The position numbers were made by a program, and so were the translations under genes. The notes below the pieces were generated by a model. The model was given only the letters and a program-made list of their open reading frames with translations, did not search any database and was not told the DNA's origin. A DNA stretch of 64,000 bases from an uncultured Prevotellaceae bacterium (GTDB taxonomy: Bacteria > Bacteroidota > Bacteroidia > Bacteroidales > Bacteroidaceae): assembly GCA_902775605.1 (NCBI GenBank), contig CACYNE010000021.1:1-64000 (forward strand), given 5' to 3'. Positions 1 through 8,503 of this stretch are shown one piece after another; the first letter of the stretch is position 1, and each line of letters begins with the position of its first letter.

Positions 1-1191
1 CTGCTCGTAAGCAAACTTCTCGGCGATGACACGCTGATAGGTATCTTCTGTTTTGCGGGCCGGCGTATTGGCAAAGGTGCGCAACTCCTCGTCCTCGAAA
101 AACACAACAAGGAGACGATGGCGCAGGGCCAACTGACGGAGATAAGACAACTGACGACGCAGGGCGGCCATCGACGTGAACGAGGTGTAGAGGATGAGCA
201 ACGAACGACGTGTGACATGGCGCGACAGTCCAGCAAGAAGTGCTGAATAGTCGGTCTCGCCAAACGCAGTATGCTCGGCATAGAGAGCCTCCTGCAGGGT
301 TTGCATGTGGCCGCTCTGGCGGGATGGGCGCACAAATGTCTCGAAGCGATCACTGAAGGTGATGAGTCCAGCCTTGTCCTGCTTATTGATGGTCACATAA
401 CTGAGAACCAAAGAGGCATTGATAGCGTAGTCCAAGAGGGTCATCCCGTTGAATGTCTGCTGCATCATACGGCCCTTATCGACCACAGAGAATACCTGCT
501 GGGCACGCTCTTCTTGATAGACATTGACCATCAGCTGGTGGCGACGGGCTGTGGCACGCCAGTTGATGGTGCGGTAGTCATCGCCCACAACATAATCCTT
601 GATCTGCTCGAAGTCGGTATTGTGACCGATGCGACGGATGCGCTTGATACCCATCTCAGTAAGATTATTGCTCATAGCCAACAACTCGTACTGGCGAAGC
701 ATAAGGTACGAGGGATAGACCTTGACATCCTGCGGTTCACAACATGTAAAACGGCGCTGCACCAATCCGAGTGCTGTACTAACAAACACACGAACACGGC
801 CAAAGCCATAGACGCCTCGTTCCGTGGGACGCAAGGCATAGGTGATGGTGGCATCGCCCTGTTTGCGGAGGTCGGCCCTAAACAAGATGTCGCGACGCTG
901 GAAGACAAAAGGCACCTCGTCAATAACCTCGGCATGGATAGCAAAGGGATAGATGCTCTCCAGCCGGATGGTCACAGGATTGTCATCGCCATTCGAGAAA
1001 CGGGGCGTCAAAGAACGATAGGTACTCACCCCTCGCCTACTCCACAGCAGGGCAATGTCAATCAGCACCGCGATAACCAAGAGAAACAAAAAGGTACGGC
1101 CGATGGTGAACAACGGCGGAAGTACGAATCCCAGGGCAATGACAAGGATGATGACAGTGACGATGTAATAGAAGCGATAGGCTATGTACAT
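1..1191 (-). CDS. DUF58 domain protein (3' end beyond window)
   Basis: I translated the minus strand from the ATG at 1191; the frame stays open to position 1, so about 397 residues are seen and the C-terminus lies outside the window. Two hydrophobic segments fill roughly residues 5-50. The DUF58 core signature (GDDYRTINWRATARR-like) lies near residues 200-225, followed by a von Willebrand A-like fold. DUF58 proteins accompany MoxR ATPases and are thought to be their membrane or periplasm-facing partners; the biochemical role is not settled. It is the last gene seen of a minus-strand operon with moxR 48 bases upstream. The plus-strand frame over the same DNA is a shadow. Confidence 0.85.
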   Translation of the reverse strand, partial: MYIAYRFYYIVTVIILVIALGFVLPPLFTIGRTFLFLLVIAVLIDIALLWSRRGVSTYRSLTPRFSNGDDNPVTIRLESIYPFAIHAEVIDEVPFVFQRRDILFRADLRKQGDATITYALRPTERGVYGFGRVRVFVSTALGLVQRRFTCCEPQDVKVYPSYLMLRQYELLAMSNNLTEMGIKRIRRIGHNTDFEQIKDYVVGDDYRTINWRATARRHQLMVNVYQEERAQQVFSVVDKGRMMQQTFNGMTLLDYAINASLVLSYVTINKQDKAGLITFSDRFETFVRPSRQSGHMQTLQEALYAEHTAFGETDYSALLAGLSRHVTRRSLLILYTSFTSMAALRRQLSYLRQLALRHRLLVVFFEDEELRTFANTPARKTEDTYQRVIAEKFAYEQ

Positions 1192-1198
1192 GGGGCTT

Positions 1199-1234
1199 AT
1201 AGGACTAATAGGACATATAAGACTTATAGGACCT
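1199..1234. repeat. 9-bp tandem repeat between moxR and the DUF58 gene
   Basis: ATAGGAC (once ATAAGAC) recurs at 1199, 1208, 1217 and 1226, exactly every 9 bases, in the 48-base gap between the two genes. It may be a slippage-prone spacer that changes the distance to the DUF58 ribosome-binding region; no function is shown. Confidence 0.6.
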
Positions 1235-1239
1235 ATGGG

Positions 1240-2205
1240 TTATTTGGGCACTTCAACCTTCTCAATGAGTCGTTTGACGGCTTTGACGGGCGTGATGCCT
1301 TCCATCTCAGCCTCAGCAGTGAGGATAAGACGGTGCTGCAGGATGCTGGGTGCCACGAAGCGAACATCATCGGGCGTCACGAAGTCACGACCCTGCAACA
1401 GGGCGTAGGCCTTAGAGGCCTGGAGCATGGCCACTGACGCACGAGGCGAAGCACCGAGGAACACGGCTTTGCTCTGACGTGTCTGAGCCACAATGCCAGC
1501 GATATAACGCAGCAGGACAGGGTCAACGAATACCTTGTCGAGCATCTGGCGAAGCTCTACCAGCTGGTCCTTGGTGATGACGGGAGCGATATCGTCAAGG
1601 GCGGTGAGTCGCTGATTGGTGTGATGACGCTCGAGGATGGTCACCTCCTCGTCGAGCGAGGGATAGCCCATGGTGATCTTCATCATGAAACGGTCGGTCT
1701 GTGCCTCGGGTAGTTTATAGGTGCCCTCCTGCTCCACGGGGTTCTGGGTGGCCAGGATGGTATAGAACTGTCCCATGGCATGGGTCTGACCATCGATGGT
1801 GACCTGGCGCTCCTCCATCACTTCGAAGAGGGCGGCCTGTGTCTTGGCAGGGGCACGGTTGATCTCATCGACCAACACAATATCAGCAAACACGGGACCG
1901 GCGTGGAAGTCGAAGTTGCTGGTCTTCATGTTAAAAACATTGGTGCCCAGCACATCGCTCGGCATAAGGTCGGGCGTGAACTGCACACGACTGAACTTTG
2001 CATCGATAAGCTTAGACAGGAGGCGGGCCAGCAATGTCTTGGCAACGCCCGGCACACCCTCTAACAGCACATGACCATTGGCCAGCACAGCTGTGAGCAG
2101 CAGGTCAATATTCTCGTCCTGGCCTACGATGACTTTAGATATCTGCTGGCGCAACTCCTCGATACGCTCGGCAAACACAGTAAGATCGGTTCTTTGTTCT
2201 TCCAT
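1240..2205 (-). CDS. MoxR-family AAA+ ATPase
   Basis: A 321-residue AAA+ ATPase. The Walker A motif GVPGVAKT is at residues 50-57 and Walker B with DEIN at about 113-116; the sensor region ATQNP follows. This is the standard MoxR length and architecture. MoxR ATPases act as chaperone-like machines with DUF58/VWA partners in envelope-stress or cofactor-insertion roles. The longer open frame reaches 2415, but those 70 extra codons overlap the upstream gene and do not look like a MoxR N-terminus, so the ATG at 2205, two bases after the DUF4350 stop codon, is chosen. This close spacing suggests translational coupling. Confidence 0.93.
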   Translation of the reverse strand: MEEQRTDLTVFAERIEELRQQISKVIVGQDENIDLLLTAVLANGHVLLEGVPGVAKTLLARLLSKLIDAKFSRVQFTPDLMPSDVLGTNVFNMKTSNFDFHAGPVFADIVLVDEINRAPAKTQAALFEVMEERQVTIDGQTHAMGQFYTILATQNPVEQEGTYKLPEAQTDRFMMKITMGYPSLDEEVTILERHHTNQRLTALDDIAPVITKDQLVELRQMLDKVFVDPVLLRYIAGIVAQTRQSKAVFLGASPRASVAMLQASKAYALLQGRDFVTPDDVRFVAPSILQHRLILTAEAEMEGITPVKAVKRLIEKVEVPK

Positions 2206-2207
2206 AT

Positions 2208-3413
2208 TTATAATGATTGTTGTATGCGATTTAATTCCTTGACATATATTCTCAGTTCCTCGTCGCTGACAAGGTGATTGCCACTGGCTGCCTCGCGCAC
2301 CTGATTGAGGAAGTAGAGGTCGTCGGCAGAAAGTCGGGCATTCTGACGACGTATCTCGTCCTCGGTATAGGCCAGTTTCTTGGCCAATAGTCCGGGGTTC
2401 CAGTGTTCCTGCCAATATAGTGTGCCTATGTGACGAACAAACTCCAGGTTGCGGTTCTGAGGCTTGGTGATGACGGGAATGACACGCTGGCGTCGGCGGG
2501 CGGTGAAGATGCAGAAGAGCAGTACGGTGAGCAACGTGAGATGGAAAGCCCAGCGAAGAGGCGGCTCACGAAGCAGTACATAGAAAGGTGACGACTCATC
2601 CTGAGCCGTGGCACTCATATAGGCCTCGGTGCGAATGACGGGGTTCTCCTTCAGACGATCCATCAGGCGCGCCTGCATCAACGCGCCATTACTCTTCACG
2701 GTCATATAGTTGGTGAGCAGCAACGGTGCCGACACCAATATCAACTCGCCCATGCCGATAGGATAGGACACAGCCAACACCTCGGTTGTGAGTTTACCGT
2801 TATAGGTATCTGTATAGGTCATCAGGACCTGATGCGGGATGCTATCGGAAGGTGCGACGGTGCGCTCTATCATCGGTGAGCAGACTTTCATAGACAAGGG
2901 ACGACCGGCATAGACACTGTCTTGCTGCCATTTCACAGTACCATTCTCTTTCATGACCCCTGCCACTTCTTCCAAGCGGAACTGATGATTCCATCGGGTT
3001 TCAATGCCCAGGGTATCTTCCCAGAGATAGCCGTTGGAAGCGGCCACCATGATGGTGTTGCCCTGAGAAGCCAGATGCAGGATGATGTCGCGATCGTTTG
3101 GAGTGAGGGAGTTCTCGGTGGTGATGATGAGAATGGACACGGGTTTCGTGACCACACTATCGGGATAAACACGGGGGGAGGTGAACACCGTAGTGTCGCC
3201 AATCATCTGACCGAGGGAACGCTTCTCGATGGTATAGCCATGGGGCATCGAGGCCTTCATCACACTATCGAACACCATGCAGCCAAAGGGTTGGGCATCG
3301 GTATGACTAAACGTGGGCTGCCAAATGAAATGGCGGGGCATGCGATACTCGATGACCAGCACGACGGCGAGCATCAGGAGGATGGCAATGATGAACTTAC
3401 CATGACCTTTCAT
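2208..3413 (-). CDS. DUF4350 domain membrane protein
   Basis: A 401-residue protein with an N-terminal membrane helix (about residues 8-22), an extracytoplasmic alpha/beta region (residues ~40-260, with SILIITTENSLTP resembling DUF4350 sequence) and a second helix near residues 288-305, followed by an arginine-rich cytoplasmic tail. Proteins of this kind sit in MoxR/DUF58/DUF4129 operons of Bacteroidetes; the function is unknown. Its ATG overlaps the stop of the upstream DUF4129 gene by four bases, a typical coupled junction. The family assignment rests on architecture and context as much as sequence. Confidence 0.8.
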   Translation of the reverse strand: MKGHGKFIIAILLMLAVVLVIEYRMPRHFIWQPTFSHTDAQPFGCMVFDSVMKASMPHGYTIEKRSLGQMIGDTTVFTSPRVYPDSVVTKPVSILIITTENSLTPNDRDIILHLASQGNTIMVAASNGYLWEDTLGIETRWNHQFRLEEVAGVMKENGTVKWQQDSVYAGRPLSMKVCSPMIERTVAPSDSIPHQVLMTYTDTYNGKLTTEVLAVSYPIGMGELILVSAPLLLTNYMTVKSNGALMQARLMDRLKENPVIRTEAYMSATAQDESSPFYVLLREPPLRWAFHLTLLTVLLFCIFTARRRQRVIPVITKPQNRNLEFVRHIGTLYWQEHWNPGLLAKKLAYTEDEIRRQNARLSADDLYFLNQVREAASGNHLVSDEELRIYVKELNRIQQSL

Positions 3414-4018
3414 GCGCGCACACCTCCTTTCATGATCTCGTCCTGTAGGACTTTAATCTGCTCGTAGAGGTCGAGCGTGGCGATGAAGTTACCATAACGG
3501 ACATTAATAAAATGGCGCGACAGGGATGTGAAGGCCGGAGTGTTTACCTGACGGACATACTGCGAGGGGGTGCGCGACAGTTGCCACTCTATCCTACCCT
3601 CGTCCTCCAGATACTTCAACGTCTGGAGATAGACCAAGCGCACGGCCTGTCGGTAGTCCTGATTCTCCAGGGCTCGAGCGATGCCTGCCTCGAAGTTGAC
3701 ACCATAAATGGTGTCTTCTTCGACATCGTAATCCCAGTCATCATCTTTCTCACCCTTCATAAACATCTTTGGACGCTTATACCACCAGAACCAGGCAAAG
3801 AAAGCTATAACCAGAAGCCCCAGCACCACAAGTAGGCTGCTGACGAATTCGCTACTCACGACCACATCGAAGGTCTCACTAATCCACTCACCGATAACCT
3901 CTGTGATCCATTCCATCAAACTCTTACTGCCGCCCATGAGTTCACGGTCGTAGTCGTACTGCGGGTCGGACTGAAAAGCCGACAGTTGCAGGGTATCTAT
4001 CTGAAGGGTATCAGGCAT
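3410..4018 (-). CDS. DUF4129 domain protein
   Basis: A 202-residue protein with one central membrane helix (about residues 60-77), a tryptophan-rich junction (FAWFWWYKRP), and a C-terminal helical domain with the YLQTLKYLEDEG and SRTPSQYVRQV segments typical of DUF4129. In transglutaminase proteins this domain is a C-terminal appendix; here it is free-standing and belongs to the MoxR operon. Function unknown. The start at 4018 follows a 42-base purine-rich gap containing GTGGAA repeats after the next gene upstream; the stop overlaps the DUF4350 start. Confidence 0.82.
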   Translation of the reverse strand: MPDTLQIDTLQLSAFQSDPQYDYDRELMGGSKSLMEWITEVIGEWISETFDVVVSSEFVSSLLVVLGLLVIAFFAWFWWYKRPKMFMKGEKDDDWDYDVEEDTIYGVNFEAGIARALENQDYRQAVRLVYLQTLKYLEDEGRIEWQLSRTPSQYVRQVNTPAFTSLSRHFINVRYGNFIATLDLYEQIKVLQDEIMKGGVRA

Positions 4019-4060
4019 GGACGAGTGGAATGTGGAAAGTGGAAGGCGGAAAGAAGGATG

Positions 4061-5032
4061 TTAGAGGTTATCAAACTCGTCGAACTTCTCAATGTTGCGG
4101 GCCACTCCCACACCGTCAATCTTGTCGCAAGCATGACCATACTGAACAGTGAGACCTATCATCGTGATAACGGCTGAGACGAAATAACCCAGACAAGAGA
4201 GAATGCACGTGAGATACTGAATGAAGTCAAAAAGGGATGAGTTGAAGAAACCACCATCCTGCTTATTGGCAACGGTCACCACCATCTTTACCATGGAAAG
4301 GCCATACCAAGGCAGCATAGTGAATGACTGCACCACACCGGTGATAATACCTACGACGAAGGTAAGTGCAAAGACTCCTCCCCAGGTAGCAAAGCCCAGA
4401 CGCATGCCTTTCAGATAGGCACCGAACACGCCGAGGTCATCCTCCAGCATATAAGCAGGTGCTGCCAATGACATCGGCAATATAACGACCAACGCCAGGA
4501 CATAGAGCAAGATGACGCTCACCAGTCCAAGTATTCTGTTAATTGAGGCAATTCCCATGAATACCAAAATGAAAATGCCACCAATCACCACCAATAGCAA
4601 GAGGCCGGCAAGCATCAGCCAGAGGCTACGCTTCATACAATGCCACAGGTGAGGCTTGAGTTCGCCCCAAGACAGATTCTTCAGTCGCTCTTCGCGCAGA
4701 TGATAGAGGCGAATCATGGCATAAACAAGACCTACCAATACCAGATAAGCCATTACACTTACAATAATGGCGCCCAGAGTGGACAGTCCGAACTTTATGA
4801 GACGATCGTTGTCCAGGCCACTAGAAGACTCGAACATGCCGATAATACTCAAGTAGCCATTAAAGAAGTGATTGGCAAAGAAAGCCGTCACAATGCTGAT
4901 GGGCAGCATGATATAAATGAAATACTTCATCATCGGTTTCCAGTTTTCGCGCAGGAACCCGAAGGTGTCGGTCAATTTCTCGGTAAATGTACGAGTACGA
5001 TAGAACTCAATCTTTGGCTGATTCTGTTGCAT
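4061..5032 (-). CDS. Polytopic membrane protein of the MoxR operon
   Basis: A 323-residue protein with about six hydrophobic segments (near residues 38-56, 88-110, 137-160, 165-195, 215-240 and 275-297) between a polar N-terminus and a charged C-terminus. I recognise no catalytic motif. Its place between the SpoIIM-like and DUF4129 genes is usual for this Bacteroidetes locus. The start codon lies 26 bases inside the upstream SpoIIM-like gene, which implies translational coupling. Function unknown. Confidence 0.8.
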   Translation of the reverse strand: MQQNQPKIEFYRTRTFTEKLTDTFGFLRENWKPMMKYFIYIMLPISIVTAFFANHFFNGYLSIIGMFESSSGLDNDRLIKFGLSTLGAIIVSVMAYLVLVGLVYAMIRLYHLREERLKNLSWGELKPHLWHCMKRSLWLMLAGLLLLVVIGGIFILVFMGIASINRILGLVSVILLYVLALVVILPMSLAAPAYMLEDDLGVFGAYLKGMRLGFATWGGVFALTFVVGIITGVVQSFTMLPWYGLSMVKMVVTVANKQDGGFFNSSLFDFIQYLTCILSCLGYFVSAVITMIGLTVQYGHACDKIDGVGVARNIEKFDEFDNL

Positions 5033-5978
5033 GATTATGATTCCTTAAATATGGTAAAACAATATAATAATAAACAATGAATACGGCTGACAGCAGGATG
5101 ATGGACAACTTGACGGCATCGGAAAACTCTGTATGGCGCGTTAGGAAACTCTCAATAAAGCCAGCCATACAGAATAGAGGCACGGTGCCAATGACTATCT
5201 TCAGTCCGCGCATGGCACCACGGCGGAAGGAATAGAGACGGCTATAGGTGCCGGGGAACAGCCAGCCGTTGCCCATAGCAATACCTGCAGCACCTGCCAC
5301 GATGATGGCAGAGATCTCTAAGGTGCCGTGCAACCAGATAGCCGTCGTACTCTCCCACAACAGTCCATGCTGGGCAAAGAAGGTTTGGAAAGCACCCACC
5401 ATGATGCCATTCTGCAGCATCACGAAACCTGTGGCGAAGCTGGTGAGCAGACCTGAGGCAAACGCCATGAACGACACCTTGATATTATTCGTAGTAATTT
5501 GAAGGAACATCAGATCCTCGGGCATATTGTTATAAACAGCCATCGGGGTGCCGTTCTCGATATTCTTGAGTGACATGTCCACGTAAGCATTTCCCAAAAT
5601 CAGTCGGGAAAACTCTGGATCGAGCCACTGTGACACGATACCCACCAGGACACTGATGACAAAGAGTAGGAAGGAAATGAGCAATTCTTTGCGGGCATCC
5701 CACATAATCTGAGGTATCTCACGAGTCCAGAAGGTTACGATGCGTGACCAACGCTCACGCCTATTCTTATAGATTCGGCCATGAAAGGCAGAAGCTAAGT
5801 TGTTCAGATAGAGCGTGATGCGTGACTTCGGATAGTGTGTCTGCGAGAAAGCCAAATCGGACGTCACATCGATATAGGCATCAGCCAACTCGTCGGGGGT
5901 GGAGATGCCATTCTCCACCGTCGTCTCATAGCCGCGCCATTTATCGAGATTTTGCCTGATAAACGTGACCTCTTTCAT
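5007..5978 (-). CDS. SpoIIM (stage II sporulation protein M) family membrane protein
   Basis: A 323-residue membrane protein with a soluble helical N-terminus (residues 1-95) and then about five transmembrane segments. The conserved SpoIIM-type pattern is seen in the middle (FASGLLTSFATGFVMLQNGIMVG region, then WLHGTLEISAIIVAG with the conserved H-G-x-x-E). The family is widespread in non-sporulating Bacteroidetes next to RDD and MoxR genes; its role there is unknown. The open frame reaches 6032, but ATG at 5978 starts the conserved N-terminus and leaves room for a promoter shared with the divergent RDD gene. Confidence 0.88.
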   Translation of the reverse strand: MKEVTFIRQNLDKWRGYETTVENGISTPDELADAYIDVTSDLAFSQTHYPKSRITLYLNNLASAFHGRIYKNRRERWSRIVTFWTREIPQIMWDARKELLISFLLFVISVLVGIVSQWLDPEFSRLILGNAYVDMSLKNIENGTPMAVYNNMPEDLMFLQITTNNIKVSFMAFASGLLTSFATGFVMLQNGIMVGAFQTFFAQHGLLWESTTAIWLHGTLEISAIIVAGAAGIAMGNGWLFPGTYSRLYSFRRGAMRGLKIVIGTVPLFCMAGFIESFLTRHTEFSDAVKLSIILLSAVFIVYYYIVLPYLRNHNHATESAKD

Positions 5979-6050
5979 CGCATTGAATAAATTTTGGGAC
6001 AAAATTAGTAAATAATTGTGATTTATCAGCATGTTTTGTCAATTATTTCG

Positions 6051-6058
6051 TATCTTTG
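6051..6058 (+). promoter_or_regulatory. Candidate -7 element of the RDD gene
   Basis: TATCTTTG fits the Bacteroidetes -7 consensus TAnnTTTG and lies 20 bases before the RDD start codon at 6078. No TTTG at the ideal 20-base spacing was found, so the -33 element is weak or absent. Confidence 0.5.
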
Positions 6059-6077
6059 CCGCAAAAACAATATCCAT

Positions 6078-6794
6078 ATGGCAAATTCGGGCATCATCAC
6101 AGGACAATATGTGCGTATTCAACCTACCGTGGCCAGCATTGGCGACCGCATCTTTGCGCAAATCATTGACTGGGTGGTGATATTGGCATATCTGACGGTG
6201 CTGACGCTCTTTGCCTCAGCCATCGACTTCAACGGAAGCGCGTGGCTCTTCGCACTCTATATACTTCCACCTCTTTTCTATACTGTTCTTTGTGAGATAC
6301 TGAACCAAGGACAGACACTGGGAAAGATGGTGATGAACATGCGTGTCATCAAACTGGATGGCACCACACCAACGATTGGGTCCTATCTGATGCGGTGGCT
6401 GCTGTACATCATCGACGGCCCATTGACGAGTTTCGCGGGAATAGTAGTAATCATCCTGACACGCAACAACCAGCGACTGGGCGACATGGCCGCAGGGACG
6501 GTGGTCATCAAACAGCAGAAGTACAAAAAGATACAGATTAGTCTGGATGAATACGACTACCTGGCCAAGAACTACAAGCCCCGCTATCCGCAGGTTGCCG
6601 ATTTGTCGTTGGAGCAGATTGAAATTATCACGCAGGCCATCGGCAACCAAAGCGACGGTTTTGAATCAAGCCGCAGTCAGCTAGCCAAGAAGGTGCAGCA
6701 GAAGTTGAATATAGAGAAAAAAGAAGCGAACGACCTCGCCTTTTTGCAGCGGATCGTTCGCGATTATCAGTATTATGCTTTAGAGGAGATTTAG
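6078..6794 (+). CDS. RDD family membrane protein
   Basis: A 238-residue protein with the RDD domain in the first ~150 residues: the R-x-x-A/G-x-x-x-D pattern (GDRIFAQIIDW near residues 19-29), three membrane segments, and the T-x-G-K-M motif (GQTLGKMVMNMRV). The remaining ~90 residues are soluble and helical. RDD proteins are thought to be ion or solute transport-related, without a firm function in Bacteroidetes. It is divergent from the MoxR operon, with which it usually travels. An ATG at 6018 lies upstream of the promoter-like element, so 6078 is preferred. The stop overlaps the convergent FadL-like gene by three bases. Confidence 0.88.
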   Translation: MANSGIITGQYVRIQPTVASIGDRIFAQIIDWVVILAYLTVLTLFASAIDFNGSAWLFALYILPPLFYTVLCEILNQGQTLGKMVMNMRVIKLDGTTPTIGSYLMRWLLYIIDGPLTSFAGIVVIILTRNNQRLGDMAAGTVVIKQQKYKKIQISLDEYDYLAKNYKPRYPQVADLSLEQIEIITQAIGNQSDGFESSRSQLAKKVQQKLNIEKKEANDLAFLQRIVRDYQYYALEEI

Positions 6795-8314
6795 AGCGTT
6801 ACCTCGCAACCCAGTCCCAATACATAGTTGGTACGGGTGAAAGAGTCGCTGACACCTGCCGTAGGATAGTCCTTACGGTCATAGTCGCCATAGTTGGTTT
6901 GGAAATAACCTCCCTTAAGAATCACATTGTCGGCCACCTTGAAGTTGGCACCAAAACCAATACTATAGCTGTTTACCACAAACGACATATCGTTCATATA
7001 CTGGTCGGTGAGACCGTAGCGAGTGAGCTGGCCACCCAATGACACGGTGACACGGTCGTTGACATCCCACTCTGCACCCAGCAGGAACTCGTTTGAGTCG
7101 TGGTCGAGCAGATTCTGAGTGTTGTTATACCAAGTGGTCTGCTTGTCGAAATAATGGTGCCAGCCAGCATTCAGGCGGACAACATCGATAGGACTCCACT
7201 GAGCACCCAGAGCCAACTGTGCAGGCTGATCTTCGGGAACCTCTTCACCATCTTTGAACTTATTCACGGCAGCAATCTCGCTGGCCTGATTCACTGTAGA
7301 CTCGTTCTTCATGTGAATCTCGGTCTTGAACTCGTACTTGGCAGCGAAATTGAACTTTCCAATCTTATAGTCAACACCCAAAACAGGAGCAATACCCACG
7401 CTAGACTGATTACACAGCAGGTTCACACCCTGTGAGTACTTCTGCAAAGCACCGAGACTAGTCTTTGTACCCTCGAGTTGTGCAATTGTTCCTTGAAGTG
7501 TGGCTTGTTGCTGAAGAAGTGCTGCAGGGATCTCGGCACCGGCAGACTTATATTGTTCGATACCTGCGTTTACCTGGGCGAGTCCGGCATTGGCCTGAGA
7601 AAGACCAGCATCGACCGTTGTCTCTGCGCCCTGAAGGAAACTCCCGAAATCTACATAACCTCCAGCTGTATTCACCATGATGTTGCTAATCTTAGCCTTA
7701 TAGGTGGCTGAACCGTAGAGCAGACGCAGACCGCCATAGACAGCCAGATTATCGTTCACCTTATAAGCAGAACCCACCTGGAAGCCGAAATAGTACTGAC
7801 GGCCCTGCATATAGCCATCCATATCATAACCTGTAGCACCCAGAGGCTTCAGCTGATTGGCAATGGCACCTACTGTGCTCTCAAAAGAACCCAGGCCATC
7901 AGCATATTCACAAGCACCGCCACCGCCAGGAACCGACAAGTTGAACTGCAAGCTCCAGTTATTCTTGTTCCAGGCAGCCTGAATAGAAGGAATAAACGGA
8001 GCATCAGCTATACCCTCGAATTTCTTGGTGTCTGAACCGTTATTCTTCTTACCCAATGCCAGAACGGGATTGGTAGAAGTAATCGTACGTGTCTGGTGCG
8101 CATACTGCCAGTTGAAGCCAAGATGGAAGCCCTCGGGCATGAAAGCCACACCAGCGGGGTTGCTATAGACGCCATCGAGACCAATGGCCGCATCGCGAGC
8201 AGGGTTGCGAAGGAAATCAATACTCTGATTCGTGTTGGTTAAGATACCACCAGCCTGAGCTGTTGTAGCGGCTGTTGCCAGCATGATGCCGGCCAGAATT
8301 GCTTTTGTTTTCAT
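6791..8314 (-). CDS. OmpP1/FadL/TodX family outer-membrane protein
   Basis: A 507-residue protein with signal peptide (residues 1-20, ending AQA) and the FadL-like N-terminus: an N-terminal hatch (residues ~22-75) with the NPA and NPAGVAFMP motifs, then a beta-barrel. FadL-type channels import long-chain fatty acids and other hydrophobic compounds across the outer membrane. A helical stretch rich in Ala, Gln and Gly (residues ~240-295, with LSQANAGLAQVNAGI) interrupts the barrel and may form an external or periplasmic coil; such an insertion is not part of classical FadL. The start at 8314 is chosen because the signal peptide begins there. Confidence 0.85.
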   Translation of the reverse strand: MKTKAILAGIMLATAATTAQAGGILTNTNQSIDFLRNPARDAAIGLDGVYSNPAGVAFMPEGFHLGFNWQYAHQTRTITSTNPVLALGKKNNGSDTKKFEGIADAPFIPSIQAAWNKNNWSLQFNLSVPGGGGACEYADGLGSFESTVGAIANQLKPLGATGYDMDGYMQGRQYYFGFQVGSAYKVNDNLAVYGGLRLLYGSATYKAKISNIMVNTAGGYVDFGSFLQGAETTVDAGLSQANAGLAQVNAGIEQYKSAGAEIPAALLQQQATLQGTIAQLEGTKTSLGALQKYSQGVNLLCNQSSVGIAPVLGVDYKIGKFNFAAKYEFKTEIHMKNESTVNQASEIAAVNKFKDGEEVPEDQPAQLALGAQWSPIDVVRLNAGWHHYFDKQTTWYNNTQNLLDHDSNEFLLGAEWDVNDRVTVSLGGQLTRYGLTDQYMNDMSFVVNSYSIGFGANFKVADNVILKGGYFQTNYGDYDRKDYPTAGVSDSFTRTNYVLGLGCEVTL

Positions 8315-8349
8315 ATCCTGTTTTAACAATACTTTGAAAAAATCGGCTG

Positions 8350-8382
8350 CAAAGGTACAGTTGTTGTCGCACACAAAAGCAA
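8350..8382 (-). promoter_or_regulatory. Candidate promoter of the FadL-like gene
   Basis: On the minus strand TACCTTTG occupies 8357-8350 and a TTG lies at 8382-8380, 22 bases upstream, close to the Bacteroidetes -33/-7 arrangement. It lies 36 bases before the start codon. Confidence 0.55.
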
Positions 8383-8424
8383 AAAATGTGCATCATTTAA
8401 TCTTCGTTAACTTAATAGATTTTA

Positions 8425-8459
8425 AAAACTGCACAAACTGGTGTTGTCTGTGCAGTTTT
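8425..8459 (-). terminator. Intrinsic terminator after the 7TM-HD gene
   Basis: An 11-bp perfect stem (8425-8435 with 8449-8459, arm AAAACTGCACA) with a 13-base loop, followed on the minus strand by T-rich sequence. It lies 45 bases after the stop codon of the 7TM-HD gene at 8504. Confidence 0.75.
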
Positions 8460-8503
8460 CAAGATTCATTTCCAGAACAATTTATGTTCAAAGCAAGTCA
8501 TTT

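Noticed and set aside
271..1437. A 388-codon open frame on the plus strand
   Set aside because: It is antisense to the DUF58 gene and the end of moxR, whose minus-strand translations match known families; its own translation has no recognisable domain and is low in typical residue patterns.
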